Positions 37,336-46,668 are shown, counted from the stretch's first letter. The stretch: DNA of 64,000 bases from Prescottella equi (GCF_020171745.1 NZ_JAIVAH010000025.1:62001-126000), one strand, 5' to 3'. Program-made: numbers and translations. Notes: generated from the letters alone by a model not told the origin.

Positions 37336-37860
37336 CTATGCAGGAATGTACTGAGCAATATTGTCCGCGCGCCGGACTGCAACGAGACACGGATCTTCGA
37401 CCACCGGATCCACGCCCAGGTACGTAACCGAGATGATTGCTACGCCACCACCGGTCGCCAGTGCTACGTCGCAACTTCGACGTTCCCGGTCAGTGGTTTC
37501 CCTGTACGTCAGACCCTTTCGACCCGAGACTTCGATCTCGTTGAACTCCGTGTTGCGGGCGTTCTCCCGCACGTCGCCCAACGTGTAGTTCGTGGCAGCG
37601 ACTCCAAGGGCAGGTCCTGCACCTTGCCACTTGCAAATCTTCCAACCCGGCTGCTTAATACCCATGATCTCGGGCGATTCGGTCGCAGGGTCTAGGCCAA
37701 GATCAATCAATACCTGGTCGGGAATGTCCTCACACGGACTGAACGCGGCCTCCCCCACAGCAGTTCCCTCGGCACCAGCATCGCCCGGCACAGTTCCCGA
37801 CCCACACCCCGCCAACAGCAGACCAGCACCGATCAGCACGATCGCAACGGTAACTCGCAT
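37336..37860 (-). CDS. DUF3558 domain lipoprotein
   Basis: 174 aa. Signal peptide with lipobox LAGC (Cys19); mature domain FSPCEDIPDQVLIDLGLDP and KICKWQG, with the disulphide Cys pattern of DUF3558, a cell-surface lipoprotein family of actinobacteria. It leads the lipoprotein / helical protein / ESX-substrate set read leftward. A 5'-truncated copy of this gene sits at 38426-38611. Confidence 0.88.
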   Translation of the reverse strand: MRVTVAIVLIGAGLLLAGCGSGTVPGDAGAEGTAVGEAAFSPCEDIPDQVLIDLGLDPATESPEIMGIKQPGWKICKWQGAGPALGVAATNYTLGDVRENARNTEFNEIEVSGRKGLTYRETTDRERRSCDVALATGGGVAIISVTYLGVDPVVEDPCLVAVRRADNIAQYIPA

Positions 37861-37997
37861 CCGGACCTCCTCCCCTACTTCCAGACCACTTCACTCTAAT
37901 CAGACGCCGAGCCGACACTTCTGGTTCCATCGAGTTCACAGCACCGGCAAACGGTTGCACCGGCAATCTCGGAACACCCCACCGCCGGCGACGAGAC

Positions 37998-38334
37998 CTA
38001 CTCCATCGCGGAGGCGGAGCCCGCCAAGGCTGCGGTGTTCGCTTCATCCGCTGCGGTGTAGCGGTTCTCAACGGCGAGGTAGACGTCTCGCATCTGCTCA
38101 ACCTCAGCGATGTGATCGGCCAGCGCTTGGTCGAGTGAGTATTCCCCGGCCGAGGCCTGCGCTCGAACTTGGCTGCAAGGACAACCCGCGGAGGAAAGGT
38201 GCTCCCCGAACCCATCGATCGTGGCCGGCACCAACGCCCGATCCTTAATGGCCTGAAGTTGACCAACCAAACTCTTCACAGCGAGCGGCACACTTTCTTG
38301 CTATCCCAAGTTCGAAGCCCAGTTCACCCGATGC
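37998..38334 (-). pseudogene. Decayed copy of the 122-residue helical protein
   Basis: The last 47 codons (YSLDQALADHIAEVEQMRD onward) closely match the C-terminus of the intact gene at 36937-37305. Upstream, similarity continues only by switching frame: VVLAAKFER is in a second frame, LVGQLQAIKDR returns to the first, and ARKCAARC is in a third, so at least three frameshifts separate blocks that line up with the intact protein. A 97-codon open frame (37998-38291) remains by chance of compensating shifts. Confidence 0.8.
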
Positions 38335-38425
38335 CGCAGAGCTGGCACAAACCAGGCCGTACGAGTTCCGTCACGATTGACTACTCCGGGGTTTAGGGGC
38401 TCAGGACCGTCGCCAGCTTCACAAC

Positions 38426-38611
38426 CTACTCACGGGGGTCAGGCCGCGCATCATTCCGAAAGACGTTGGTACGAATAGTCGACGCACCACCATCCGGCGG
38501 CACCGCCACGTCGCACCGCTCTCGCTTCAAATCAGTTGTTTCCCTGTAGGCGACGGCGTAAAACAAGCCGGGCAAGTCCCCGATACCAGTGATGCCCGGG
38601 CGGCAGCACAC
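38426..38611 (-). pseudogene. Truncated copy of the DUF3558 lipoprotein
   Basis: AYRETTDLKRERCDVAV lines up with TYRETTDRERRSCDVAL of the intact DUF3558 gene at 37336-37860. The N-terminal two thirds, including the signal peptide, are missing; the divergent gene at 38644 starts where they would be. Together with 37998-38334 it makes a second, dead copy of the two-gene unit in the same order. Confidence 0.75.
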
Positions 38612-38643
38612 GATCCACGATGATGGTGCTATATGTTCATCGC

Positions 38644-39408
38644 ATGTCGACGAGAACGCAGGTGGAGCCCGGATCGAAGTTCACGCAGACACTAGAGGCC
38701 TCCGCGCAACTCCCCGGTGCCCGAATCGACCGTAGGGCCTACCTGCGTGCTGCGCTGAAGCGGTACTGCACCGATGAGCAGATCGAGCGCGCGATCGCTA
38801 CCAGTCCAGCCGCCGCGGGCATCCCAAATGACGTGATCACTAAGGTGGCGAAGACCTCGATCAAGTTCGAGACGAGCAAAGTGACTGCGTTGTCTACGGC
38901 CGCAGGGATTCCTGGCGGTGTGGCGATGCTCGGCACTGTGCCCGCCGATGTGGTCCAGTACTTCGGTCACGTACTACGCATCGCCCAGAAGCTCGCCTAT
39001 ATCTACAGCTGGCCGGACCTATTCACCGACAAGAGCGACGGCATCGATGAAGCCACCGAGGGCATCCTCACTCTGTTTGTCGGCGTCATGTTTGGGGTTC
39101 AGGTCGCCCAGGCCGGCGTGGCGAAGGTCGCCGACATGATGGCGAGGCAAGTAGTCAAAAAGTTGCCCCAGCAGGCGCTGACCAAGGGGACGCTGTACCC
39201 CGTAGTCAAGAAGGTCGCGACCATGCTCGGCGTCACGATGACAAAGCGTGTCTACGCGGGGGCGGTAGCGAAGGTCGTACCGGTCATCGGAGCGGTGTTC
39301 TCCGGGGGACTCACCCTCGCGACATTCCTGCCGATGTCGAATCGACTGCAGAAGCACCTGGCTAGCCTCGAACTCACGAAGCCCGACTATGGGGCGATGT
39401 CGTCCTGA
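38644..39408 (+). CDS. EcsC-like protein of unknown function
   Basis: 254 aa from ATG 38644 (an ATG at 38620 is also in frame; neither has a good ribosome-binding site). The pattern of Gly/Ala-rich hydrophobic stretches (AAGIPGGVAMLGTVPADVVQYFGHVLRIAQKLAYIYSWPDLF; GVMFGVQVAQAGVAKV; VIGAVFSGGLTLATFLPM in parts) resembles the EcsC family, membrane-associated proteins of unclear role. It is AT-richer than the core genes and flanked by pseudogenes on both sides, so likely a recent arrival. Confidence 0.7.
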   Translation: MSTRTQVEPGSKFTQTLEASAQLPGARIDRRAYLRAALKRYCTDEQIERAIATSPAAAGIPNDVITKVAKTSIKFETSKVTALSTAAGIPGGVAMLGTVPADVVQYFGHVLRIAQKLAYIYSWPDLFTDKSDGIDEATEGILTLFVGVMFGVQVAQAGVAKVADMMARQVVKKLPQQALTKGTLYPVVKKVATMLGVTMTKRVYAGAVAKVVPVIGAVFSGGLTLATFLPMSNRLQKHLASLELTKPDYGAMSS

Positions 39409-39582
39409 CTGGCGACCCGTCGACCCCGCTGCGACTGGCGATGTGATGTCCGGCAACTATCCGACAGCGGTCGAGACTACGCAGATCGCGAGACATCGGC
39501 CCGCAACCACCAATCGAGGCGGCAGCGACCACGTTGCTATCGCAATTGGTGAACACAACGAGCACGAATGGGTGGACACCCT

Positions 39583-40047
39583 CCACTGCTGCAGCGCGGC
39601 CGCCGAGTACGCCTAAATCACGATGCGGTTCACGCGATCCGTGTCGACGCCCTCGACCGCAAGCCGCGCCAGCAGCCCAGCGCACCGCAACGCCACGTGT
39701 GCGATCAGGTCGGCCGACACGCTGAGCGGCACGATTCCCGTCACCTCGTGCACCACACGGTCCGTCCGCCGTCGAACCAGCGGCAGCCGACCGGCACGAC
39801 TGCTCAGTTCGAGCTCGCGGCGTGGTTCCCGATTGTGATGCGCGAGAACGAAGTCGACGAACGCGTCCGGCCACCCGAACGGCGCGTCGATTCCGGATCT
39901 GTCGGCACCCCGGACCGCTTCGACAAGGTCGTCGTTCGTCGCTCCGAGCTTCAGGCCGACGACCCGAGCGGAGCGCTCACCCCAATCGATGGTCGCGACA
40001 GCAGTTTTCGCGGGTTCGGCCGCAAGGTCGATACCGACAGTCCTCAT
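39583..40047 (-). pseudogene. DUF429 protein broken by an amber codon
   Basis: The intact part (residues 1-144, 40047-39613) begins MRTVGIDLAAEPAKTAVA and contains SGIDAPFGWPDAF, both typical of DUF429 (RNase-H-like fold). It stops at TAG 39613, but the same frame goes on as AYSAAALQQW, the conserved YPAAAL-W motif that normally follows. A GAG to TAG change would explain the stop. The remaining C-terminal half (normally about 100 residues) is not recognisable past 39583, so the gene is both interrupted and truncated. Confidence 0.75.
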
Positions 40048-40066
40048 GCCGCGACGTTATCGGCCC

Positions 40067-40690
40067 TCAACGCATCACCGGCAGGACCGCGCCAGTGGAC
40101 CGCCCCGACGCCGCCTCGACGAACGCCAGTGGATCGGGCACCGCGGCGAGGACGTCGCGTGCCCGTTCGAGCGCCATCGCCTCGGGCTGATCACCGCCGA
40201 CCGCGTCGATCACGTCGAGCCAATGCACCGTCGCTTCCATGATCGCCATGTCGAGGAAGGCGCCGAGCGAGACCGACTCCAGGATTGGGTGCGCGATGTC
40301 GGTGTCGCGGCTCAGTCCGGTGAGCCGTTCGAACGCGTCGGGCAACTCGGTCTCGAAACGCTCGACGATGGTCCCGCGATCGACGTCGGCGGCCATCTGA
40401 CGGACCATCTCGGCGAGCTGCGCGTGCAGCGGCTCGGTGGCGGCCGGGTCGGCGTTGAAGACGCGAAGCATGTCCGCGGCGCTCGTGATCTTCGCGTCGC
40501 CGTCGGCGGCGGGCTCGGCGAGCATCGCGATCAGGACGTCGGGGGTGACGTGCACGTACACGTCACAAACGGTCCAACCCGGCAGCCGGGTCTCCGTCGT
40601 CCACTGCTTGTCGGACAGCTCCGAGGCCCGCTTGGCCCACATCCGCCACAGTCGGATCAACAGATCCCGGTCCTGCTCGAACTCCGCCAC
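40067..40690 (-). CDS. Maleylpyruvate isomerase N-terminal-type (DinB-like) protein
   Basis: 207 aa from GTG 40690 (GAGGGGG 5 bases upstream; longer open frame rejected). LPGWTVCDVYVHVTPDVLIAML is the metal-binding helix of the TIGR03083/MDMPI N-terminal family, and IMEATVHWLDVIDAVGG the second ligand region. Likely binds metal and mycothiol. Divergent from the glcD-like gene at 40784. Confidence 0.83.
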   Translation of the reverse strand: MAEFEQDRDLLIRLWRMWAKRASELSDKQWTTETRLPGWTVCDVYVHVTPDVLIAMLAEPAADGDAKITSAADMLRVFNADPAATEPLHAQLAEMVRQMAADVDRGTIVERFETELPDAFERLTGLSRDTDIAHPILESVSLGAFLDMAIMEATVHWLDVIDAVGGDQPEAMALERARDVLAAVPDPLAFVEAASGRSTGAVLPVMR

Positions 40691-40783
40691 CACAACCCCC
40701 TCGTCGACGTACGGTCGCTTCGACGTTATCGCCCGGTCGTTACCTTCGGTCGCAAATCCGGCACGCGGGGGCATGATGGACGC

Positions 40784-42163
40784 ATGACGACGGTGGACCC
40801 GGCTGTTCTCGACCAACTCATCGGCGCGCTGCCCGACGGCGCGGTGCTGACCGACCCGGACATGACCGCCGGCTACCGCCAGGACTGGGCCGCCGACCCG
40901 AACGCCGGCACCCCGATCGCGGTGGTCCGCGCGACCTGCACCGAGGACGTGCAGGCGGTGATGCGGTGGGCGTCCGAGCACCGGATCGCGGTGGTGCCGC
41001 GCGGCGCGGGCTCCGGGCTGTCCGGCGGGTCGAGCGCTGTGGGCGGCGGGATCGTGCTGAGCACCGAGCGGATGCGGGAGATCACCGTCGACCCCGTGAC
41101 CCGGGTCACCGTCACCCAGCCCGGCCTACTCAACGCCGAGGTGAAGAAGGCCGCCGCCGAGCACGGGCTCTGGTATCCGCCGGACCCGTCGTCGTACGAG
41201 ATCTGCTCGATCGGCGGCAACGCGGCCACCAACGCGGGCGGCCTGTGCTGCGTCAAGTACGGGGTGACCACCGACTACGTGCTCGGCATGCAGGTGGTCC
41301 TCGCCGACGGCACCGCCGTCCGGTTGGGCGGGCCACTCCTCAAGGACGTAGCCGGACTGTCGCTGACCAAGCTGTTCGTCGGCAGCGAGGGCACCCTCGG
41401 CATCATCACCGAGCTAACGCTGCGGCTGATCCCCGCGCAGCCGCCGGCGTCAACGGTGGTCGCGTCGTTCCCGTCCGTCGAGTCCGCGGCCGACGCGGTC
41501 CTCGCGATCACCCGGGAAATGCGGCCGGCGATGCTCGAGTTCATGGACCACGCGAGCATCAACGCGGTCGAGGACGCGGTCCGGATGGGCCTGGACCGCA
41601 ACACCCGCGCGCTGCTGCTCGCCCAGTCCGACGCGCCCGGCGCCGCCGGTGCTCAGGAGATCGCGACCATCGTCGCAGCGTGCGAAAAGAACGGTGCGAC
41701 GGAGGTGTTCGCGACCGACGACGCCGCCGAGGGCGACGCCTTCACCGCCGCTAGGCGATCCGTCTTCCCCGCCGTGCAGGCGATGGGCAGCCTGCTGCTC
41801 GAGGACGTCGGCGTGCCGATGCAGCAGCTGCCCGCGCTCATCACCGGCGTGGAGGCGATCGCCGAGGACTGCGACGTCCTCATCTGCACCGTCGCCCACG
41901 CAGGCGACGGCAACACCCACCCGTTGATCGTCTTCGACCCCACCGACCCCGACATGACCGACCGCGCCCGCACCGCCTTCGCCCGCGTCATGGAGCTGGC
42001 AATCGCACTGGGCGGCACCATCTCCGGAGAACACGGCGTCGGACGGCTCAAGCGGGACTGGCTGCCTGGGCAGCTCGGTGAGGACGTCATGAAGCTGAAC
42101 CGGCGGGTCAAATCGGCACTCGATCCACTGGGGATCCTCAACCCCGGCGCGGTGCTCGGCTGA
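40784..42163 (+). CDS. glcD: FAD-linked oxidase, glycolate/D-lactate dehydrogenase type
   Basis: 459 aa. The PCMH-type FAD-binding domain has PRGAGSGLSGG near residue 70 and SIGGNAATNAGG near 145; the C-terminal cap has AHAGDGNTHP and GEHGVGRLKRDWL. Oxidises 2-hydroxy acids such as glycolate or D-lactate and passes electrons to the respiratory chain. Symbol by family only. A deleted and frameshifted relative lies at 44630-44913 on the same strand. Confidence 0.9.
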   Translation: MTTVDPAVLDQLIGALPDGAVLTDPDMTAGYRQDWAADPNAGTPIAVVRATCTEDVQAVMRWASEHRIAVVPRGAGSGLSGGSSAVGGGIVLSTERMREITVDPVTRVTVTQPGLLNAEVKKAAAEHGLWYPPDPSSYEICSIGGNAATNAGGLCCVKYGVTTDYVLGMQVVLADGTAVRLGGPLLKDVAGLSLTKLFVGSEGTLGIITELTLRLIPAQPPASTVVASFPSVESAADAVLAITREMRPAMLEFMDHASINAVEDAVRMGLDRNTRALLLAQSDAPGAAGAQEIATIVAACEKNGATEVFATDDAAEGDAFTAARRSVFPAVQAMGSLLLEDVGVPMQQLPALITGVEAIAEDCDVLICTVAHAGDGNTHPLIVFDPTDPDMTDRARTAFARVMELAIALGGTISGEHGVGRLKRDWLPGQLGEDVMKLNRRVKSALDPLGILNPGAVLG

Positions 42164-42574
42164 CGCCATTCGCGTCCAGCCGCTGAGTTTGTCGGGCTTG
42201 CGGACAGCTCAAATCGAGCGGATACGTGCGTCGCCCGCGTCGAAGCAAGGAACGCGAGCGTCGCGCCCCCACCGGGCGACCAAACCGGGTTGCCCATTGA
42301 CCAGCCCCGGTGAATCGCTCGCGGCGAGCGCGAGCCGAACCGAGCATGTCAAGGTAGACGCGACTGGCCACCGCATTTAGACAGCCCCGTGGATTACCGA
42401 ACCGATGGCTTCACACTGCTCACCCAGTGAGGGCGTACCAGCGCGCAGTTGTCTCCTGCGCGGCATCCTCCGCGTCGATAACCGAGCCGAGCATGCGCGA
42501 GATCGTGCCCCTCGAGTCGAGCGAGGTCCGCGTCGGAGCCCCATTCAAGGACGGTCAGATCAGATCGCTTCAGC
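42164..42574. other. Intergenic region after glcD
   Basis: No convincing gene. Short open frames on both strands have no ribosome-binding sites or recognisable protein. Marks the left edge of an AT-richer segment extending to about 44.6 kb. Confidence 0.5.
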
Positions 42575-43411
42575 TCACACGGGATGTGGAAAGTTGTCCG
42601 GCGTCCAAGATCCCCCGCGCGGACGCTGAAACTTCGTCATCGACTTGCTTTGACGCCAAGCGTTCCAGGCCAGCACGAAGAACGCGATCATGTCACGCTC
42701 CGGCTCGTTGGTCTTCGATTCCTTGATCCGCCCCAATCGTTCCCTCAATGTCAGGATCGGGTTCCCCACTTCAAGCGAGTCACCGTTGAGAAGCTTGGAG
42801 AAGAAGCGATCCGCCGCCTGCGCATCTATGCGGTACAACTTGAGAGCAACTCCCATAGATACCGATGGCTGACACCGAATCTTGCGGAATCCATCTGCTG
42901 TGAACTTGCGCCCGATGTCCACTGCCCAGTCATTGTTCAGCGCCCAGTCCACAACCTCGGCCGTCGTTGTCTTTGAACGGACTTGATCGCCGAATAGCTT
43001 GCCCTGTTCCCATCTCATGTACAGCCGTATCGCGGCGGCCATAGTGCCGTCGGCCTGTACGCCAGCAAGGGAAAGTTGCTGATGCGCATGCCTCACTCCC
43101 CCTTGATCCATCGTCATCTGGGACTCCATCGGCAGCCCACGAATGACGAGCATCTGAACACTAAACCCTGGGACGTCAATATCTGCGACCGCTTGCAGCC
43201 GATGCTGGCCGTCCAACAGGACACCGGTATCGGAAATCTTGATAGCCTCACCGTTCATCGCCCATCGGCCAGCTAGCATGTCGTTCTTGTACTGATCGAT
43301 GCGCGATTGCGTCTTGCTGCGGTTATGGGTGTTGACCTGTAGATACTCGGCCGCGATCGATGGTGTGAAATCGACGAGCTCGGTTGACAGCTGCAACCCG
43401 ATTGAAGACAC
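42575..43411 (-). CDS. DGQHR-motif protein, phage/island type
   Basis: 278 aa, GTG start with AAGGGGG before it. LLDGQHRLQAVADIDVPG near residue 65 is the motif of DGQHR/ParB-related proteins, seen in phages, plasmids and in DndB, the regulator of DNA phosphorothioation. The rest is helical (MTMDQGGVRHAHQQL; RLYMRWEQGK) without a catalytic site I can name. Base composition is more A+T-rich than the core, it stands alone, and both flanks are non-coding, so it was probably brought in by transfer. Confidence 0.82.
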   Translation of the reverse strand: MSSIGLQLSTELVDFTPSIAAEYLQVNTHNRSKTQSRIDQYKNDMLAGRWAMNGEAIKISDTGVLLDGQHRLQAVADIDVPGFSVQMLVIRGLPMESQMTMDQGGVRHAHQQLSLAGVQADGTMAAAIRLYMRWEQGKLFGDQVRSKTTTAEVVDWALNNDWAVDIGRKFTADGFRKIRCQPSVSMGVALKLYRIDAQAADRFFSKLLNGDSLEVGNPILTLRERLGRIKESKTNEPERDMIAFFVLAWNAWRQSKSMTKFQRPRGGSWTPDNFPHPV

Positions 43412-44629
43412 CTAGCCCCCTTGCGATACGAAATGAATGATCATCATATGAGACAACATCGCACCGCCCCAAGCCCGGCGGGCGAATGTGCACCAAAACA
43501 GCTTCTAACTGCAGCGATACCCAGACTTCATGCGATCTACATCGCCCGAAAGTCTGCGGCTAGCCCATGCTTCGCCACCATCCCGCCCCTGCAACCCGTT
43601 GCATCCTCATGCATTCCTTGCAACCACGCCAAATCCCTTCCCTCTAGCGCGACACGATCCTGCTATGGCTGCCCCTAGACGCATTCCCAGTGTCCACGTC
43701 AGAATCCAGCGCAGGATCGGTCGCTGAGTCCGCTAAGCCCTTAACCGATCTATGAGCACGCCAGCCACCACGCGTTGGGGACAGATTGCGCGAAGTTGAG
43801 CATCGCGAAGCCTGATTGATACGCCCGAATGGATCCGGCGCTGGACTTGCTCGGCAGATCGCTAGCCAAGTAGAGACAGGCTACCTTTGGGGCTCGTCCA
43901 CACGCATCAGGCCTGTCGGAGTACAGCCAGTGCGCAGTCGTCGCCTGATTGATGGCGACCGATCCCACCAAGCCTCCAAGCAGCAGCTACGCGATATCGC
44001 CGGGGTTTCACCACGGTTCAACTGCGCTACCACAATCGGGAGGGTCGGAAATAGAACTACCAACATTGCTCAGACCCGCTCCGCAACTCTGTTCGTCGCA
44101 GGGCGTGCCGACAATCGCAGCTACGCTGACCACCACCGACCCCCCGAGGCGGCTTCGGCCGAAGTGCTCATCCGAGAACCGTACGTGGTCACGTGCATAC
44201 GTGGATCCCCCGTGCCCGTTATGAGGTGGGACAGATCGATGGCCCGCTCGCAGTGGTCTTTCGACCTCGGCGGCATCGATTACCTGAGTCAGGAGCTGGA
44301 AGTACGCGTTGAGTGCGACGGGTCAGGCGTACTGGAGCCCACACATTGCGGACGCTACGCCGATCTGGACGCCATTCCTGCGCCACCGGTGGAATCTACC
44401 CAAGCACGGGTACTGGTGCCACTATGCTGGCGCCTACTGGTCGGACCGGTCACCGATGCACCACTATCAGCGGTACGGAACCTGATGCGGTGTAGCGTTC
44501 GTGTCCGAAGTGATCCAGACCCGGCACGGAGGGGAGCCGGCTCCATCACCGATCCGGAACTGTTCGCCTCTGTGAGCGACTGAGCGGATCTGCCAAACTC
44601 TTTGATGCGTTTGAGTACTGCGCCGCGAG
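43412..44629. other. AT-richer segment with gene debris
   Basis: About 1.2 kb with no secure gene. Two overlapping frames between about 44221 and 44583 look partly protein-like: one gives WSFDLGGIDYLSQELEVRV, the other a Trp/Tyr/His-rich run (AYWSDRSPMHHYQRYG) ending at about 44483. On the minus strand SIRAYQSGFAMLNFAQS (ends 43750) also looks like a protein tail. None has a start signal, so I read this as remains of lost genes. Confidence 0.5.
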
Positions 44630-44913
44630 GAGGTGAAGAAGGCCGCTGCCGAATGCACCGGCGACGCCAAGATCCAAGCCTTATCGTCTTCGACCCCACC
44701 GACCCCGACATGACCCAACGCGCCCGCGTAGCGTTCAGTCGCGTCATGGATCTCGCGATCGCCCTGGGCGGCAGCATCTCCGGTGAGCATGGCGTCGGGC
44801 GGCTCAAGCGAGAATGGTTGCCTGGCCAGCTCGGCGAGGACGTCATGGAGCTGAATCGGCGGGTCAAGAACGCGCTGGATCCGCTGGGGATCCTCAATCC
44901 AGGTGCCGTCCTG
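44630..44913 (+). pseudogene. Internally deleted glcD-like pseudogene
   Basis: Two pieces of a glcD relative joined: GAGGTGAAGAAGGCC (44630 on) equals the EVKKAAAE codons of the gene at 40784, and about 28 bases later, in another frame, a stretch from LIVFDPTDPDM to GILNPGAVL follows closely the last 80 codons of glcD. About 250 codons between are gone and the join is out of frame. Nucleotide similarity in the 3' part is high but not identical, with mostly synonymous changes, so this is an old paralogue rather than a recent copy. Confidence 0.82.
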
Positions 44914-44927
44914 TCCCGACCCGGGTT

Positions 44928-46016
44928 CTACAGCGACGACCCGAACGTCGACCGTTGCGCCAGTGCAAGATCGGTCACCCGCTCCGCGAGATCCACCCGC
45001 TCCGACAGCGGTCCGGTGAGCAGCACCCACGACCGCCCGGTCGCCGTCAGCGCGTCCTCGAACCACCGCGTCATCTCGGCCCGCACATGCTCGCCGTCGC
45101 GGATGCCGTCCTGCACGAAGGGGACGCCGACGTGATCGGTGAGCAGGTAGATTGCCGACCGGTCGACCAAGCCCTCCCAGGCGCGCCCACTGCCGGTTCC
45201 GAGGTAGCGCCGCTCCCAGACGGTGGTGGCGAAACTGTCGGTGTCGCAGATCAGTACCGGCGAGCCGGCTCGGGCGGCGGCTTCCTCGATCCGCGCCTGT
45301 TCCGCGGCGATGTCCGCGAAATCGTCGCCGGTCCATTCCAGTTCTTCCATCGCAGCCTCGGGGTGCGCCGCACGCAGGCTGGCCAGCTTGTCCAGAGTGG
45401 CCTGCCGCCCGTATTCGGGCACCCAGCCGGTCCCCGACCACACGCCGCCACGGTCTCGGTAGTGCTGCGCCAGTGCGCGACTGACGGTGGTGGTTCCGGT
45501 CGATTCGGCGCCGAGCACCACGACGCGGGTCGTCAGCCCGGCGCGTGCGGGCTCGTCCAGCCGATCCCAGTGCCCAGAGAGGTCCGCGCGGCACCCGGTG
45601 CCCGATACGGGGTGCGCGATCCGGTCGGGATCGACGCACACGTGGGTGGCCGAGAACCACTGTGCGAGCTCGTCGCCGTACTTCTCGCTCGACACCACCG
45701 CGTCGATCGGGGTGGCGTCGACCTGACGGACAGCGGCGCGCATGCAGGCGACCTGCGCCGCCCACACCGCGGTCGATTCGAGGTCCATCGGGGCGTCGCA
45801 GGCGATCCCCGTGATCTGCACCGCCGCGTCTTCCGCGTGGCTCTGCCGCATCCAGGACACCCTGTCGGCGAGCGGGATCGACTCCGCCGCCGACGCCATC
45901 ACCACGACCGTCACGCGGTCTGCGATCCGCGCGGCCGATCGGACCAGGTGGTGGTGTCCGAGGTGCGGTGGATAGAACTTGCCGATCACCAGGGCGTGCC
46001 GGTAGGGCGCGGCCAT
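44928..46016 (-). CDS. nadR: NadR-type NMN adenylyltransferase / ribosylnicotinamide kinase-like protein
   Basis: 362 aa. N-terminal nucleotidyltransferase domain: GKFYPPHLGHHHLVR has the HxGH-type motif, and VSSEKYGDELA matches the NadR family. The C-terminal P-loop domain normally phosphorylates nicotinamide riboside; here its Walker A reads GAESTGTTTVS, with Thr where Lys is usual. Coupled to pnuC (TGATG overlap), so it should handle the pyridine nucleoside imported by PnuC. ATG 46016 or GTG 46019 is the start. Confidence 0.9.
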   Translation of the reverse strand: MAAPYRHALVIGKFYPPHLGHHHLVRSAARIADRVTVVVMASAAESIPLADRVSWMRQSHAEDAAVQITGIACDAPMDLESTAVWAAQVACMRAAVRQVDATPIDAVVSSEKYGDELAQWFSATHVCVDPDRIAHPVSGTGCRADLSGHWDRLDEPARAGLTTRVVVLGAESTGTTTVSRALAQHYRDRGGVWSGTGWVPEYGRQATLDKLASLRAAHPEAAMEELEWTGDDFADIAAEQARIEEAAARAGSPVLICDTDSFATTVWERRYLGTGSGRAWEGLVDRSAIYLLTDHVGVPFVQDGIRDGEHVRAEMTRWFEDALTATGRSWVLLTGPLSERVDLAERVTDLALAQRSTFGSSL

Positions 46017-46639
46017 CACGCCACCGCCAACACGGGATCGGTTGCCCGACTGCGTCGCCACGCGAGGAGGCCGCGAATGCACAGCAGCAAGAACCCGGCG
46101 TAGAGCAGCGCCGTCAGCGTCAACCCCTTGTGCACGTACAGCGGGATGTAGATCAGGTCCGCGGCGATCCACAGCAGCCACGACTCCCACCGCTTAGTCG
46201 CCTGCCCCCATGTAGCCAGCAGCGACAGGACGGTGGTGACCGCATCCCAGAACGGCACCGTCGATGACGTCGCGGTGTCGAGAAGCACTGTCAGCACGCC
46301 GGTTCCGGCAATGCCCGCGGCGGCGAGCCACATCCATTCGGCCCCGGAGGTGCCGGTGACCGGCAGGGCATCTCCCGCGCGCCCCTGCACCCAGTTCCGC
46401 CACCCCCACACCGCGAGCGCGATGTAGACGACCTGGAGCGCCGAGTCCGCGAAAAGTCCTGCGGTAGCGAACAGAAGGATCCACACCAGATTGTTGGCGA
46501 TCCCGATCGGCCAGTTCCAGATCGACTGGCGGCCCACCAACCACACACACCAGGCTCCGGTCACGAAGCCCAGCACCTCCGCCCAACTCGTCGGCGCACC
46601 GAATGCGGTGAACGCCGTCGAGTTCAGGAAATCGATCAT
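46016..46639 (-). CDS. pnuC: PnuC nicotinamide riboside/mononucleotide transporter
   Basis: 207 aa with about seven predicted helices. SIWNWPIGIANNLVWILLF and WAxxLWRNWVQG-like (VWGWRNW) are PnuC signatures, plus WLLWIAADLIYIPLYVHKGL near the C-terminus. Imports the NAD precursor by facilitated diffusion, trapped by phosphorylation by NadR. GAGGAG precedes ATG 46639. A 20-base palindrome lies 30 bases upstream. Confidence 0.93.
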   Translation of the reverse strand: MIDFLNSTAFTAFGAPTSWAEVLGFVTGAWCVWLVGRQSIWNWPIGIANNLVWILLFATAGLFADSALQVVYIALAVWGWRNWVQGRAGDALPVTGTSGAEWMWLAAAGIAGTGVLTVLLDTATSSTVPFWDAVTTVLSLLATWGQATKRWESWLLWIAADLIYIPLYVHKGLTLTALLYAGFLLLCIRGLLAWRRSRATDPVLAVA

Positions 46640-46668
46640 CACTCCTCCTCGGCTCAACGCCCATCACA

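Noticed and set aside
44285-44483. Trp/Tyr/His-rich plus-strand frame as a real small gene
   Set aside because: Has no credible start codon or ribosome-binding site and overlaps another partly protein-like frame, so kept only as possible debris.
41900-44913. The glcD 3' copies as attL/attR of an integrated element
   Set aside because: The repeats differ at many synonymous sites over 240 bases, unlike exact short att cores, and no integrase is present.
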